Positions 39,201-49,839 of a DNA stretch of 64,000 nt are shown one piece after another (position 1 is the stretch's first letter; every line of letters starts with the position of its first letter). Under the pieces are notes generated by a model. It ran no database searches and had not been told where the DNA came from. It saw nothing but the letters and a program-made list of their open reading frames with translations. A program made the translations under genes and the position numbers. Source of the stretch: Myoxocephalus aenaeus (Eukaryota; Chordata; Actinopteri; Perciformes; Cottidae); assembly GCA_038501785.1 (NCBI GenBank), contig JBAMJR010000154.1:9721001-9785000 (forward strand), written 5' to 3'.

Positions 39201-42200
39201 CACGCTGAGGCTATTTTGGTTCTCATGATGACAAGTAATAGGGGGGCTGTTGCTTTCTAACCCAGCGCAATATTACCACGTTTGCCTACGGGGCTTTCAG
39301 GATCAATTTCATTCAGCATAAATATCACTTGATCTGTAGAACAAATTAGAAATAATAAAAGTGATGAAAAAAAAATAAAAAAATGCGCCCAAGCTCTATT
39401 GAGATGTCCCTCCTAGCCATGTGTCAAGACTGAACACATTAATGATACACGGGAGAAGAGAAAATTACCATCTAGGATACGTCCGAACCAGTAAACTGGT
39501 AAACAAGCTGGCCGTTAGGAGTGGGGATGATTTGAATCAACAAGGGTGAACAGATATGGATACTCGGCGCATTAGTGTTAATAGGAATAGATTATGGAGG
39601 GATTTCGTGGAGTGACCTTCAGTGCACTAATTGAAATAGTATTCCGAGTCAGCAGTGGAGTAATCAACTTAAACACAGAATCATAAATCATCATGAATAG
39701 CGCTGTCACAACCAAGCCATTAGCCTCGTGTTTTCTCCCCGGCAACCTCGTGGAAATATCTGCCACACCGATCCGTAGGTTAATAGGAACAGAAATGGCA
39801 TTTAGAGTCTATTTGGATCAAACGTACTGCGGGTTTGAAAGTAGAACTTTGCTAATTTGCAGGTAATGTGAATTGATGTAGTAATGGGTTGGGGATAGTT
39901 CGGGGCGGCGAGTCAACGCGGCGACTCTGCGGTAAAAGAGCGCAAGAAGCCGGCGCTTCGTGACAAGTCTTTTCTCTACTGTACAGTGTGTGACCACGGG
40001 GCCAGCGGTGGCTAGATATGTTATCAGGAAGGGGGTTGGGTAATCGTGTTTGCTCGCTGTGACCTTTGTCTTCTGTTATTAATTATGGCTGACAAAAAAC
40101 GCAATAAATCGTGGGACCTTAGAGCCACAGTCTGAGAACGCGCATGGGAGCAACCTGGGTGATCGTTGCGCAATTCAAAAACAGCCCCGTGTTCGTGCGT
40201 GATGCTGCAGGTTGTTAGTACCTACATTTCATATTAGGTCTAATCCACTGCGAGATTGTTTACTTATTATCACTTAATGCCACATTTATTTCAAGAATCG
40301 GCACAGAGTGCTTTGTCAAAGTTTGCAACATCTATATCAATATCAACAAGTGCCCTCGCAGTAAATAGCTTTTTAATTGCAACTAAAGTGAACGAATTAG
40401 ATACTAAACAGTCGGTTAGCGTCAGTGAAATGTCTTTCACACAACAATACCCAGCAAACTTGTCAGAAATGCTGATAAGAGGGCCGATCCTGGGCGCTTA
40501 CACGGCATTAATCAAATAGCAGGTCTAATTAAAAGCGCTTTAAACAAAGCCTTTTTTTTTCTTCTAAATGTTGCTCAGGTATGGCAATAATTTTTGATCA
40601 GCCAAGCCTGGAAGACAAATAATTAGAACTGCCACGGCGGCCTGATGAGTGATGTCAGCATCTCCGAGTGACCTTCCCCTGCTAATTAATTTTCATTCCA
40701 GGGAAAAAAGACCCCGTTGTTGCACATTATTAATTGAGTTCATGAAAAGATGCACCTGATTAATTTTTGTTGATAATACTTGTCATTCTGGCCGCCGTTC
40801 GTAATCATTTTATGGGTTTTCATCTTAATGTTTTTCAAAGTTGATCTCAGTCATCTTTGCTTGAGATTAATTCTTCCAAAGTAGAGCTGCCCTGTCCCAA
40901 CAGACAGCCGGGCCTCAGTCTGTCTCACTTACTGTGCTCCACTTTATCAGCATTTGTTTATTCTTTCTTTTCTTTTCTACCCTACACATTTATAGTGGGC
41001 ACACTGTGAGAGTAAGTGACAATAATTAACCTTACCAATGAATGATTAACTTTTATTACCAAATGATGTTATGCATACATAAAATATTAAGCTGCCATGT
41101 GAAGTAAAGTTGTGGCATCATAATCCTTTTTGTCACAAATCCAGTCGGCTTATTGCTGGATATGTTACTCACTTTTTTAAAGTAGATAAAAGTACGCACC
41201 ACAGTAGAAAATGCCAGGAGAGACTAGCGACACTTGGATAAATAAAAATGTTTTTCCCTGCTGTTTTAACGCGTTATAGTTCCCCTAAATTTATGGAAAA
41301 GTTACAGAGCTACCACCACGCTCTTTATGCGTCAATCTGTCACTCAAAAGCCAGTTATATCGTATATGATGGTAATGAAGACACGTTTTTTTTAACCACC
41401 TTTCACAAATAAAACAAAGATATCAGCTCAGAACGGACGCCAAATAGTTTCCTATCAGCTAATATGAAATGGCAAATATTTTGTAAACTTTCAGGGAAAT
41501 TGTTGCAGGGATTTTGTGAAATGTAATGTTTCAGATCAGCTGGGCGTTCCCGACTTTAAACAGCCCTGTAATAAAGAAAATGCAAGAGAAAGGGAAATAC
41601 AATCCAGGAAGACCGATTTGAGTAACAGATCCAGGAGTTTTATCAGATCCCAAAACACTGCAGAGCGGTTTACAATACTACGAGACTGTATTTTACAACA
41701 CGATCACGAGATAAGCTTCAAAATTGCCACCGCTCAAGTTACATTGCCGGATGATGTTGCATTGTGTTGTGGCGAGAGCGGGGGCCAGGCTCAACTATAC
41801 TGGTAACACGACCTCACATTTTCTCTGCAGTGCCAACGGGCTGGCCTCATTCTGGCTGGGAAGATGATGGAGTTTAGGAGGAAGCCGGCACCATGTGATA
41901 CTGATGTGCCGGTGCAGTCCACAATTTGTCCCCAAAAGCTGGCAGCAGCCCCCGCCTCCGCTGTCGTGAGCTGTGCCATTTGTCATAGCGGCAGCAGAGA
42001 TTCTTCTTCGGGAAACATGAAATGTGTGTGACAGTCGGGTTTGGGGTTCGATAGCCGTACTGAATACAGTATCAGATCTGCGTGACTGGTGTAGTGGCTT
42101 TCTAGAGTTAATAACTATGGACTTATTTCATCTGTTAACGAGTATTACCTTGACCTGAGGTCGACTTCATTTCGTGGATGGAGGCAGCTTGCCAACACTC

Positions 42201-42908
42201 TCGAGCCAGGTGGCGCTGCAGCAGCTTTGCTCAGAAAATCCCAAACACCGCAATTGTAAAGCCTTTTGTAGTGTTGGGATGTTAGTATACTATAACCCAT
42301 ATCGCACACTAAAGTGTCAGGAACATAGACTTGGTGTTGGCTGTATTTTCATTCACTTTGCTTCAAAGGGACAGTTCCCCCAAAAAAATGCACGTGGGTC
42401 AACACTTTGCCGTCATTTGCGCAGTTAACATTAGTTTAGAGCCGCCAGCCCAGCCGTCACCATGTCGAGAGCCGTGTGGCGGCGATCCCTCAATCCCAGA
42501 AAAGCTCTGAATTTGGAAATTGGCACCTTTAAGGTAAGTCCACTCTTTTGAGCAGACAGACAACAGAACTAGGACAGAGTCACATAACACTTACAAACAG
42601 GTCCATTAAGAGCAGACAGCAAAATCCACAGTTCACATAATTGTCTTTCAATAATTCAATAGAGTTGCAATCCTACAGTCTAAGTGTCCCTGGCAGACAT
42701 GAAGGCTCACGGCCACGTGGTTGAGGAAAGTGTGATTAGTGCGTAAGATAATAAGTAATTTGATTCAGTGTTAAATGTATCCTTGATAAAAGCCTTGTGA
42801 AAATATTGCTGTAAATTCTAGTGTAAAGCGAAATGTAAAAAGTACTGTAGTGGAAAACAATAGCATGGTAATTTGATAACTACGATGGTATGATGGCACA
42901 GCATAATA

Positions 42909-42936
42909 CACCGCGTTCCACATTATTAGGCAAATT
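42909..42936 (+). repeat. Left terminal inverted repeat (outer unit)
   Basis: 28 bp from CACCGCGTT to GCAAATT, directly after the TA at 42907-42908. It mismatches the right end only at repeat positions 10 and 21. Confidence 0.95.
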
Positions 42937-43007
42937 GTATTTAAGGGTCATAAACATTCATTTTTTGGTTTTTCAATGAAACTCATGGATGGTATTGTGT
43001 CTCAAGG

Positions 43008-43037
43008 CTATTTGGATGATTGAAATCATCCAAATAG
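43008..43037. repeat. Left subterminal hairpin of the transposon
   Basis: A perfect inverted repeat with 14-bp arms (CTATTTGGATGATT) and a 2-base centre, located between the outer and inner repeat units. Confidence 0.95.
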
Positions 43038-43097
43038 TAATAATAATAATTAGTTTGCCAGGTGAGCCCAATCAAAGGAAAACTACTTAAGAAGGAT

Positions 43098-43116
43098 GTT
43101 CCACATTATTAAGCAA
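43098..43116 (+). repeat. Left inner repeat unit of the transposon
   Basis: GTTCCACATTATTAAGCAA, differing at one position from the outer unit at 42915-42933, 183 bp away in the same orientation. Confidence 0.9.
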
Positions 43117-43135
43117 GCTACATGTTTCAGGCAAA

Positions 43136-44149
43136 ATGGGGAAGAAAAAGGATCTCTCTGCTGCTGAAAAGCGGCAAATAGTGCAATACCTTGGTCAAGG
43201 TATCACAACATTGGATATTTCCAAAAGAATTGCGCGTGATCATCGGACGGTGAAGACATTTGTCACCGATTCACAGCACAAGCGGGCTCGTTCAGGCAAA
43301 GGCAAAATAAGGAAGATTTCTGCCAAACAAATGCGTAGGGTTAAGAGAGCAGCCACTAAAATGCCATTGAATAGCAGCAAACAGGTGTTTGAAGCCGCTG
43401 GTGCCTCTGGAGTCTCGCGAACTTCAAGATGTAGGATGCTCAAGAGGTTTGCAAGTGTCCTTAAACCTGTTATTCGGCCACCCCTAAACCAAGCTCACAA
43501 GCAAAAAAGGTTGCAGTGGGCTCAGGACTACATGAAGACTAACTTTCAAACTGTTTTGTTTACGGATGAGTGCCGTGCAACCCTCGATGGTCCTGATGGA
43601 TGGAGTAGTGGATGGTTGGTGAATGGCCACCATGTCCCAACAAGGCTGAGACGTCAACAAGGAGGTGGCGGAGTCATGTTTTGGGCCGGAATCATGGGGA
43701 GAGAGCTGGTAGGCCCCTTCAGGGTCCCTGACGGTGTGAAAATGACCTCGGCAAAGTATGTAGAGTTTCTGACTGACCACTTTCTTCTGTGGTACAAAAA
43801 GAAGAACCGTGCCTTCCGTAGCAAAATCATATTCATGCATGACAATGCACCATGTCATGCTGCAAAGAATACCTCTGGGGCATTGGCTGCTATGGGCATA
43901 AAAGGAGAGAAACTCATGGTGTGGCCCCCATCTTCCCCTGACCTTAACCCTATTGAGAACCTTTGGAGCATCATCAAGCAAAAGATCTATGTGGGTGGAA
44001 GGCAGTTCACTTCCAAGCAGGTGCTCTGGGAGGCTATTATGGCATCCTGCAAAGACATTAAAGCAGAAACTATCAAAGAACTCACAAGTTCAATGGATGC
44101 AAGAATTGTGAAGTTGATATCAAAGAAGGGGTCCTATGTTAACATGTAA
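43136..44149 (+). CDS. Tc1/mariner-like transposase, 337 aa, apparently intact
   Basis: A cut-and-paste transposase that binds the element ends and moves the DNA into TA sites. Residues about 6-110 are a bipartite helix-turn-helix DNA-binding region (EKRQIVQYLGQGITTLDISK in the first half), joined by a basic linker (KRARSGKGKIRK, 49-60) that may act as an AT-hook or nuclear signal. The catalytic domain has D144 (LFTDE), D236 (FMHDNAPCH) and E274 (PDLNPIENLW). There are 37 residues between the second and third acidic residue, i.e. DD37E rather than the DD34E of classical Tc1. A Gly-rich box GGGG is at 176-179. The ATG lies 20 bp past the inner left repeat unit, and the first downstream TAA ends the frame. 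The length is typical for the superfamily (about 340). No stop or frameshift interrupts it. Activity is plausible but not shown. Confidence 0.97.
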   Translation: MGKKKDLSAAEKRQIVQYLGQGITTLDISKRIARDHRTVKTFVTDSQHKRARSGKGKIRKISAKQMRRVKRAATKMPLNSSKQVFEAAGASGVSRTSRCRMLKRFASVLKPVIRPPLNQAHKQKRLQWAQDYMKTNFQTVLFTDECRATLDGPDGWSSGWLVNGHHVPTRLRRQQGGGGVMFWAGIMGRELVGPFRVPDGVKMTSAKYVEFLTDHFLLWYKKKNRAFRSKIIFMHDNAPCHAAKNTSGALAAMGIKGEKLMVWPPSSPDLNPIENLWSIIKQKIYVGGRQFTSKQVLWEAIMASCKDIKAETIKELTSSMDARIVKLISKKGSYVNM

Positions 44150-44290
44150 CTTGACCTGTTAAGATGTTTTTGATTCAAACTTTTCTTGATTTCAGTAAAT
44201 ATGACCTCCTAATGCTGCAAATTCAACAAATGACAATTTTTTGTTCTTTACAACCTATAAAATATCTTGAAACTCTGAAATTCTGAAATT

Positions 44291-44309
44291 CTGCATAATA
44301 ATTTGGAAC
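44291..44309 (-). repeat. Right inner repeat unit of the transposon
   Basis: The complement reads GTTCCAAATTATTATGCAG, a diverged copy of the terminal core, 188 bp inside the outer unit at 44479-44497. Confidence 0.85.
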
Positions 44310-44402
44310 ACTGCATTTTGAGTTTTTTATTTTTGAAAAAAAATACTGTTATCATTAGGAGGTTTGTTCAATAGAATTTGACTTATACTCTAACAGTTGA
44401 TG

Positions 44403-44446
44403 ACTTGAAAATGATACTGACTAGTCAGTCAGTATCATTTTCAAGT
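44403..44446. repeat. Right subterminal hairpin of the transposon
   Basis: A perfect inverted repeat with 20-bp arms (ACTTGAAAATGATACTGACT) around a 4-base AGTC loop, placed between the inner and outer repeat units and mirroring the left end. Confidence 0.97.
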
Positions 44447-44475
44447 TACTATTTAGGAAAATCTGAGCAAAGTGT

Positions 44476-44503
44476 AATTTGCATAATAATGTGTAACGCG
44501 GTG
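44476..44503 (-). repeat. Right terminal inverted repeat (outer unit)
   Basis: The complement starts CACCGCGTT next to the TA at 44504-44505 and matches the left repeat at 26 of 28 bases. Confidence 0.95.
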
Positions 44504-44505
44504 TA

Positions 44506-47500
44506 GTGCATTTTACCAATAAAAACCATTATTTAACTGTTTCTTCCATGGTTCAACTAGAGCATAGCGCTGAACTGTTGACGACTACATTACTATTAAC
44601 AGGCTGACAAAAAGGTTCCTCTAAATCCTGAAATCAGTTACTTTCCCCATGCGAAGGAGTACCTGTGATGTTGCGAGGGAGTTGACGGTGAGGTTGTGTC
44701 ACCTCATGCAGTGAAAATGTAATCACCCAATAAAGTATTGTGAGCCGTAAAGGTGAATCAACACCTCTCTGTCACAGTCTCAAAAAAAAATGTCATATTT
44801 TAAGTTTCACCAAGTTAAGATTTATGGCCAGGCTCTTGTGCTGGGTGGCATTAAATTGTACAGGAGGCTATAATTTCTAGTCACTGACTGTAAAATATTT
44901 GGACGGTAAAATGTAAGTATTTGAATATGGTCAATGTTCCATCACATCGCCTTTGCATCTTATCATCCTGATATTATCAAAACCAGTACATCTTAATATA
45001 CAGCAAGAATAAGCTGTCCAGTTCCCTAATATCAGTGTGATGCTGGTTTTTTCTTACCTGTGATGAACAGAAATAATGAAATTGTGCCATGGCAGGTCCA
45101 GGTTTGTAGAGCGCTTCTTGCTTTCTGCTGTGGGTGTTGCGGTCATGTATTTTGACCAAACCATGAGTGGGAAAGTTAGTCTTTATAGAAAACAAATAGG
45201 GGATAAGCTAACCTCTGAAAAACAACAACACAATACCATTTTAGGTTGACAATACTAACATTGCACAAGTTTGACAAATGAATTAACTTACTTACATTCA
45301 GTATCAGCTTTTACTGGGTATCTAACTTTTTAAGCTAACGTTACCTGAGCTAACGTTGGCTCAGCAGGTCTTCCGTATACCTTTGTGGTAGCTGTACTAG
45401 CCTAACCAGGCTTGCTATTTTCCAGGTGAATACCTTTTAAGCTAACGCAAGCTGAGGTTTGTTCAGCTCGCATTTTATGGCATTACCGTAAGAATACGAC
45501 TAATAAAGCCGTAAATATTACTATTTTTTTAGTACAAACCACTGACAAATACAGCTATATGGTATTGCATATGGAGGCAGTGGCCGACTTTGATGGCTAT
45601 AACTTTGCTTTACACCATGACCACTGCCCTGGCCAGTGCATGGTGTATTATTCATGATGTAGACCATGGCTAATACATGACACATTACTACAATAACATA
45701 GTAGCATGGTAAAATAAAATGCCATCGAACCCTTTTTATAAGGAAGTGCTATAAATTATACAGAAATTTGGAAAATATTGACAGGTAGGGTTGATATTGG
45801 CAACAAAAAAAGTTGTATTCTTGGCACTTTACAGGCAAAAAGTTGAAACCTGTGCATCAGTGGTTCTCTGTCTACTTATATAATATTTATTAAATACTTA
45901 TTTTCTAAAGATAAACAACTGTATTTTCCACAAAGTTCTTACATGACTTAATTTTAATGAACCTTTGTAAATTCAGATAATAACTAGAATAGTTAATAAC
46001 TGTAATAGTTTTAACTACATAATACATAATACTGTAAAGCATCAATCACCAATTAAATGGTATTTGATGTTACATTTTGCATTTTGTTTTTGTCTTCATC
46101 TCTTTGAGCTGATAAAAAACATAATAATCTCAAGGATCGTGGGTGATCTGAGCTGGACAACAGTCTCCATGTCTATAAGTCTTGAGCTTATTTCACATTA
46201 GGGATCAGTATTCGTCCCTGTACTACGTTATAGCCTCTTTTTTTTACCTTTAGACTGCTAAAACAATGCATTGCAGTTTTTTCTTTTTCCTTTCATTTTT
46301 TTGTTGTTAATTGAAAATACCTTTACAGCTACAAAAGCCTGCCATTGTATGATAAGCTACGAATGTAAAGAGGTGTCTGAAAATCCATTTAGAATTAATA
46401 ATACCACAACCATTCTGCTTAATGAAAAAAAGTGTAATTTATCTGTAAAGGCTCAGAGTCGTCTGAAATGCAAGATGTCACTGAGCTGGTATCAATGCGG
46501 GCTCCTAATGGATACATTGACAGGGCTGCGGTATTGTTCTTGACTGCAGCAAATGATGTGAATAGCTTTGCTTGTCATTGTTGTGAAACTATTAATAGAT
46601 CTGTAATTATGGTGGGCAAATTGTTGATTTTTTTTTCTTTTCCTCTGCGGTATTTGATATGCTCAGCACAATGAGGAGATGAATTAGGACTAATAAACAG
46701 GTCTCATGATTCTGTCTCTAATTGGAGGATCATTATATCTCTTCCAGAGAGATGCCCACAGCTAAAGCCTTTAACAGCACAATTTCAAACAGGACACAAA
46801 AGGCTTTAATGAATACTCCTGTGACTTCGCACCGTCTCTCACAAAGCGAAGCACACATTCCGCTTTTCATCTTACACATAAGTTTCCTGTAATTGTTGGA
46901 TTGAGGTGCAAGATCGACTCCGCTTCCCAACGGAAACCGCAATAATTATACCGAGGTTGTATTTAGGTCAAAGAGCCAACGGATCATTTGAAAGTACGTT
47001 TGCAACTTAAGGCGGCAGTGGCATCATACTGGCTCAACTTTAGAGTAAACTCGTTGTGTGTATATGTGTGTGTGCGTGTGTGTGTTTGTGTGTGTGTGTA
47101 TGTGGGGGGGTTGCGGAACGATATTGCTGGGGTGTATTTTCAAATGTTTTAGAATGCCCTTACATATGCATTGCCATTACGACACAATAAAGAAAATAAG
47201 GAGAGCAAATGTAAGGCATGCTCCGGGATCGTGTTGAAATCTCTTGGTGCCATTTGCTCCCATCAGTGCGGCTGATGGAGTCATTAGAGAGCGGTGGCGG
47301 GCTCGGCTCCGGGGGGTCTCTCTTCTGTAAATGCCCCCCCACCCCCCTGTCTGATGGGTGAGCCCCCTCGGCCTCAGAGCACTTCACTAAAGCTAATAGG
47401 TCATAGCTGCGGAGATGGGTGACAAAAGCGCGAGTGTTAACAATGGATAATGTGAGAATGGATTGCAGTTATCTAGTGCTTTCCCTCCGCCTCTCGATTC

Positions 47501-49696
47501 AGAGCGTTTGACATTGCGTCGAGTGAATTTCAAGTGCAAATCACGTTGTTTTTCCTCCTCCCGACTGCAGCGACAGCAAGGTTCGGGAGTTTCTCCCACA
47601 TTGCGTCGTATGACCTCCATGCTAATGGAGGAGCCCCTTCTTTATCTATTAGCGGCTAACGTGATCACCCTTGGACGGCTGCAAAACCAAAAGTGCTGAA
47701 ATCGTCTAAATGACGAGCCGAAGGATCTGCCTGGTTTTTGCATATCACTCCCTCCTCCGTGGCTTTAAGAAAGAGGGTGAAAGAGGTCAGCGCAATATGC
47801 ATATAATTTGGGGTTACATTGGAAGTTTGGGTTTTAAGCCTCTTGATGAAAGACAGCTATGAATAAATGTAATCTTTTCTCTCACATTTGGTCATTTGCT
47901 GAGGGCTAGGAAAAAAAAGAGTCTTTGTGTGCCTTTTCACTATTAATATTCCTTATTACTGTTCCTTGAGGTCCATTGTCCCTCTGAAACACCTTTAATG
48001 ATACAGCAATGTCATTGATTTCCAATATTTATTTACAGAAGTAGCTTCACCTAACGTGCAATGTGGCTACTCGTGCCCTCGGTTTGTCACGGATGAGTGA
48101 ACGGGGAAAAAGTTTAGGCCGCACCGGAGAGGAACTTATTTGCCGAGCAAGGGGAAAACGCAACGAGACGAGGGCAGACTGTCAAAGGACCGAAACGCCA
48201 TTCATCTGCTAACCTGTTCAAGGTGTGCCTGGTTGATGTCCTCCTCCTTTGGTGGGGAACATATGTCCACAGCAGCTGTGCCACCGTGAATAGGCAGTGA
48301 TTGTGCGCTAGCTAACTGCATTCCTGGGAGCCAGGCCAAGTCTGAGTGGAGTGAGCTGTCCCATTTTTTCGATACAAGCGTCTCTTGCATTCCACCTGAT
48401 TTACATGTCCCTCTCTCTTTCCCCACAGCGTTCACTCCGGCCAAAATAGAACCCAACTTTTTGTTGTTTTGTTTTTTTCTCACCGCAGATGTTGAAGAGG
48501 TGATCCTGAGGCATATTTCAGATACATGTGCGTGTGACTTGACCAGGGGCGTGACACAGTTTCTGGGGTGTTTGAGGCACACTAGATTGTCCATAAGTCT
48601 ATTTCTGTTTGTCACCAGTAAAAGCAGAAGGCAGGATATATATTGGTATGTTTTATTCATTTTTTCCAGAGCATTTCTGCAGGTTATCACCTGATAATAT
48701 GTGACAAGGGTATACCGCACTGTAGCTTTAACACTTGCCCAACTTAATGACCTTAAATGATTGCATGAAAAATAATCAAGAGTTAGGGTTGTGTTGAGCA
48801 CTACTCATAATATTTTAAATATGGCATTCATTCTCCCTACGATAAACTCAGACACCTGTGATTGTTATCAGACACTTGCACAGGAAACCCGGAGGGAGAG
48901 GGGTGGGGCTGCGAAACGTAAACATGAAAGAAGAAAAAAGGTCGGTTTGCGAAATGGAAATCTCATTTCTGCGTGGGACGACGTTGCGGTCGCAAACAAA
49001 CAATGGACGTGTTTGCGATATTTTGGATATGTCCTGTCGGACACCCCCACCCCCGTGCAAGGAACGAGGTCGACGGACGAGCTCTGAATAGGACACAGAT
49101 CCCAAAATAACAAATCCCCCACACCCTCATTCCCCTTCTCTCTTAAACAACACAATTACGCAATCAAATCCCGTCTCTGCCTCTCCCTCATTGTTTAATT
49201 TCTGCCGGCTATCTTAGATATCTCTGCGGCTGTTCTTATCTTTGACCTTCAGCTTGTTGCTTTGTCGTCACCCACCCCCTCCGCTCCCCCCTCCACCCAC
49301 CCTACCTGCTCCCCCCCCCCCAAACCCCACCCCACGCCAGTGTGCTGCGACCTTCAGAGGGGTGTCATTACTCCCTGACCCATTTGACGATCCCCTCATG
49401 TGGAATGTGCATATGCCGAATCGCCGCGGATCGGCACAGTATGGGGTTTGAGGTGAAGTACTTACAGAAATATGACTTGACACGCTTTATCAAATGGGGA
49501 AAGATGAAGACGAAACAGCTGCTGGTGCTGTCGTAAGCAATCTGGCCGTGATTGAATAAAAGTGTCAGGAAAAGGGCCGCTTGATGGTCTTTTGTTCTCC
49601 CCCATCCAGCTTGATGTTAGTTTGAGCTGTCAGGAGGGAATCACAGCTGGGTGATTTATCAATACTTGGAGTGACCTTGCAGCCACACTGCTGCGT

Positions 49697-49779
<83 letters not shown>

Positions 49780-49799
49780 GGAGAGAGATGGAGAGCGAG

Positions 49800-49839
<40 letters not shown>

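Larger units (their letters stand above)
42909..44503 (+). mobile_element. Complete Tc1/mariner-superfamily DNA transposon (DD37E type), 1595 bp
   Basis: The element is bounded by TA dinucleotides (42907-42908 and 44504-44505), the target duplication of the superfamily. Its 28-bp terminal inverted repeats start CACCGCGTT and match at 26 of 28 positions. A second, diverged copy of the core GTTCCACATTATTA-GCAA lies about 185 bp inside each end, so each end has two repeat units (IR/DR organisation, as in Sleeping Beauty-like elements). Between inner and outer units each end carries a perfect hairpin. The single reading frame between the ends is intact. The intact frame and close terminal repeats argue for a young, possibly autonomous copy. 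DD37E spacing is the type described for the TRT family of vertebrate Tc1-like elements, but family membership would need a phylogeny. Confidence 0.95.

Noticed and set aside
42174..42600. Possible exon followed by a GTAAGT donor near 42534
   Set aside because: The frame has no family resemblance and no matching acceptor or partner exon; a lone donor-like hexamer is expected by chance.
43484..43981. Minus-strand 165-codon frame inside the transposon
   Set aside because: Antisense shadow of the transposase; no resemblance to any family.
48202..48801. Minus-strand 199-codon open frame
   Set aside because: No recognisable domain, no start or splice context, composition like the surrounding noncoding DNA. 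It is the longest unexplained frame, but chance is the better account without RNA or conservation.
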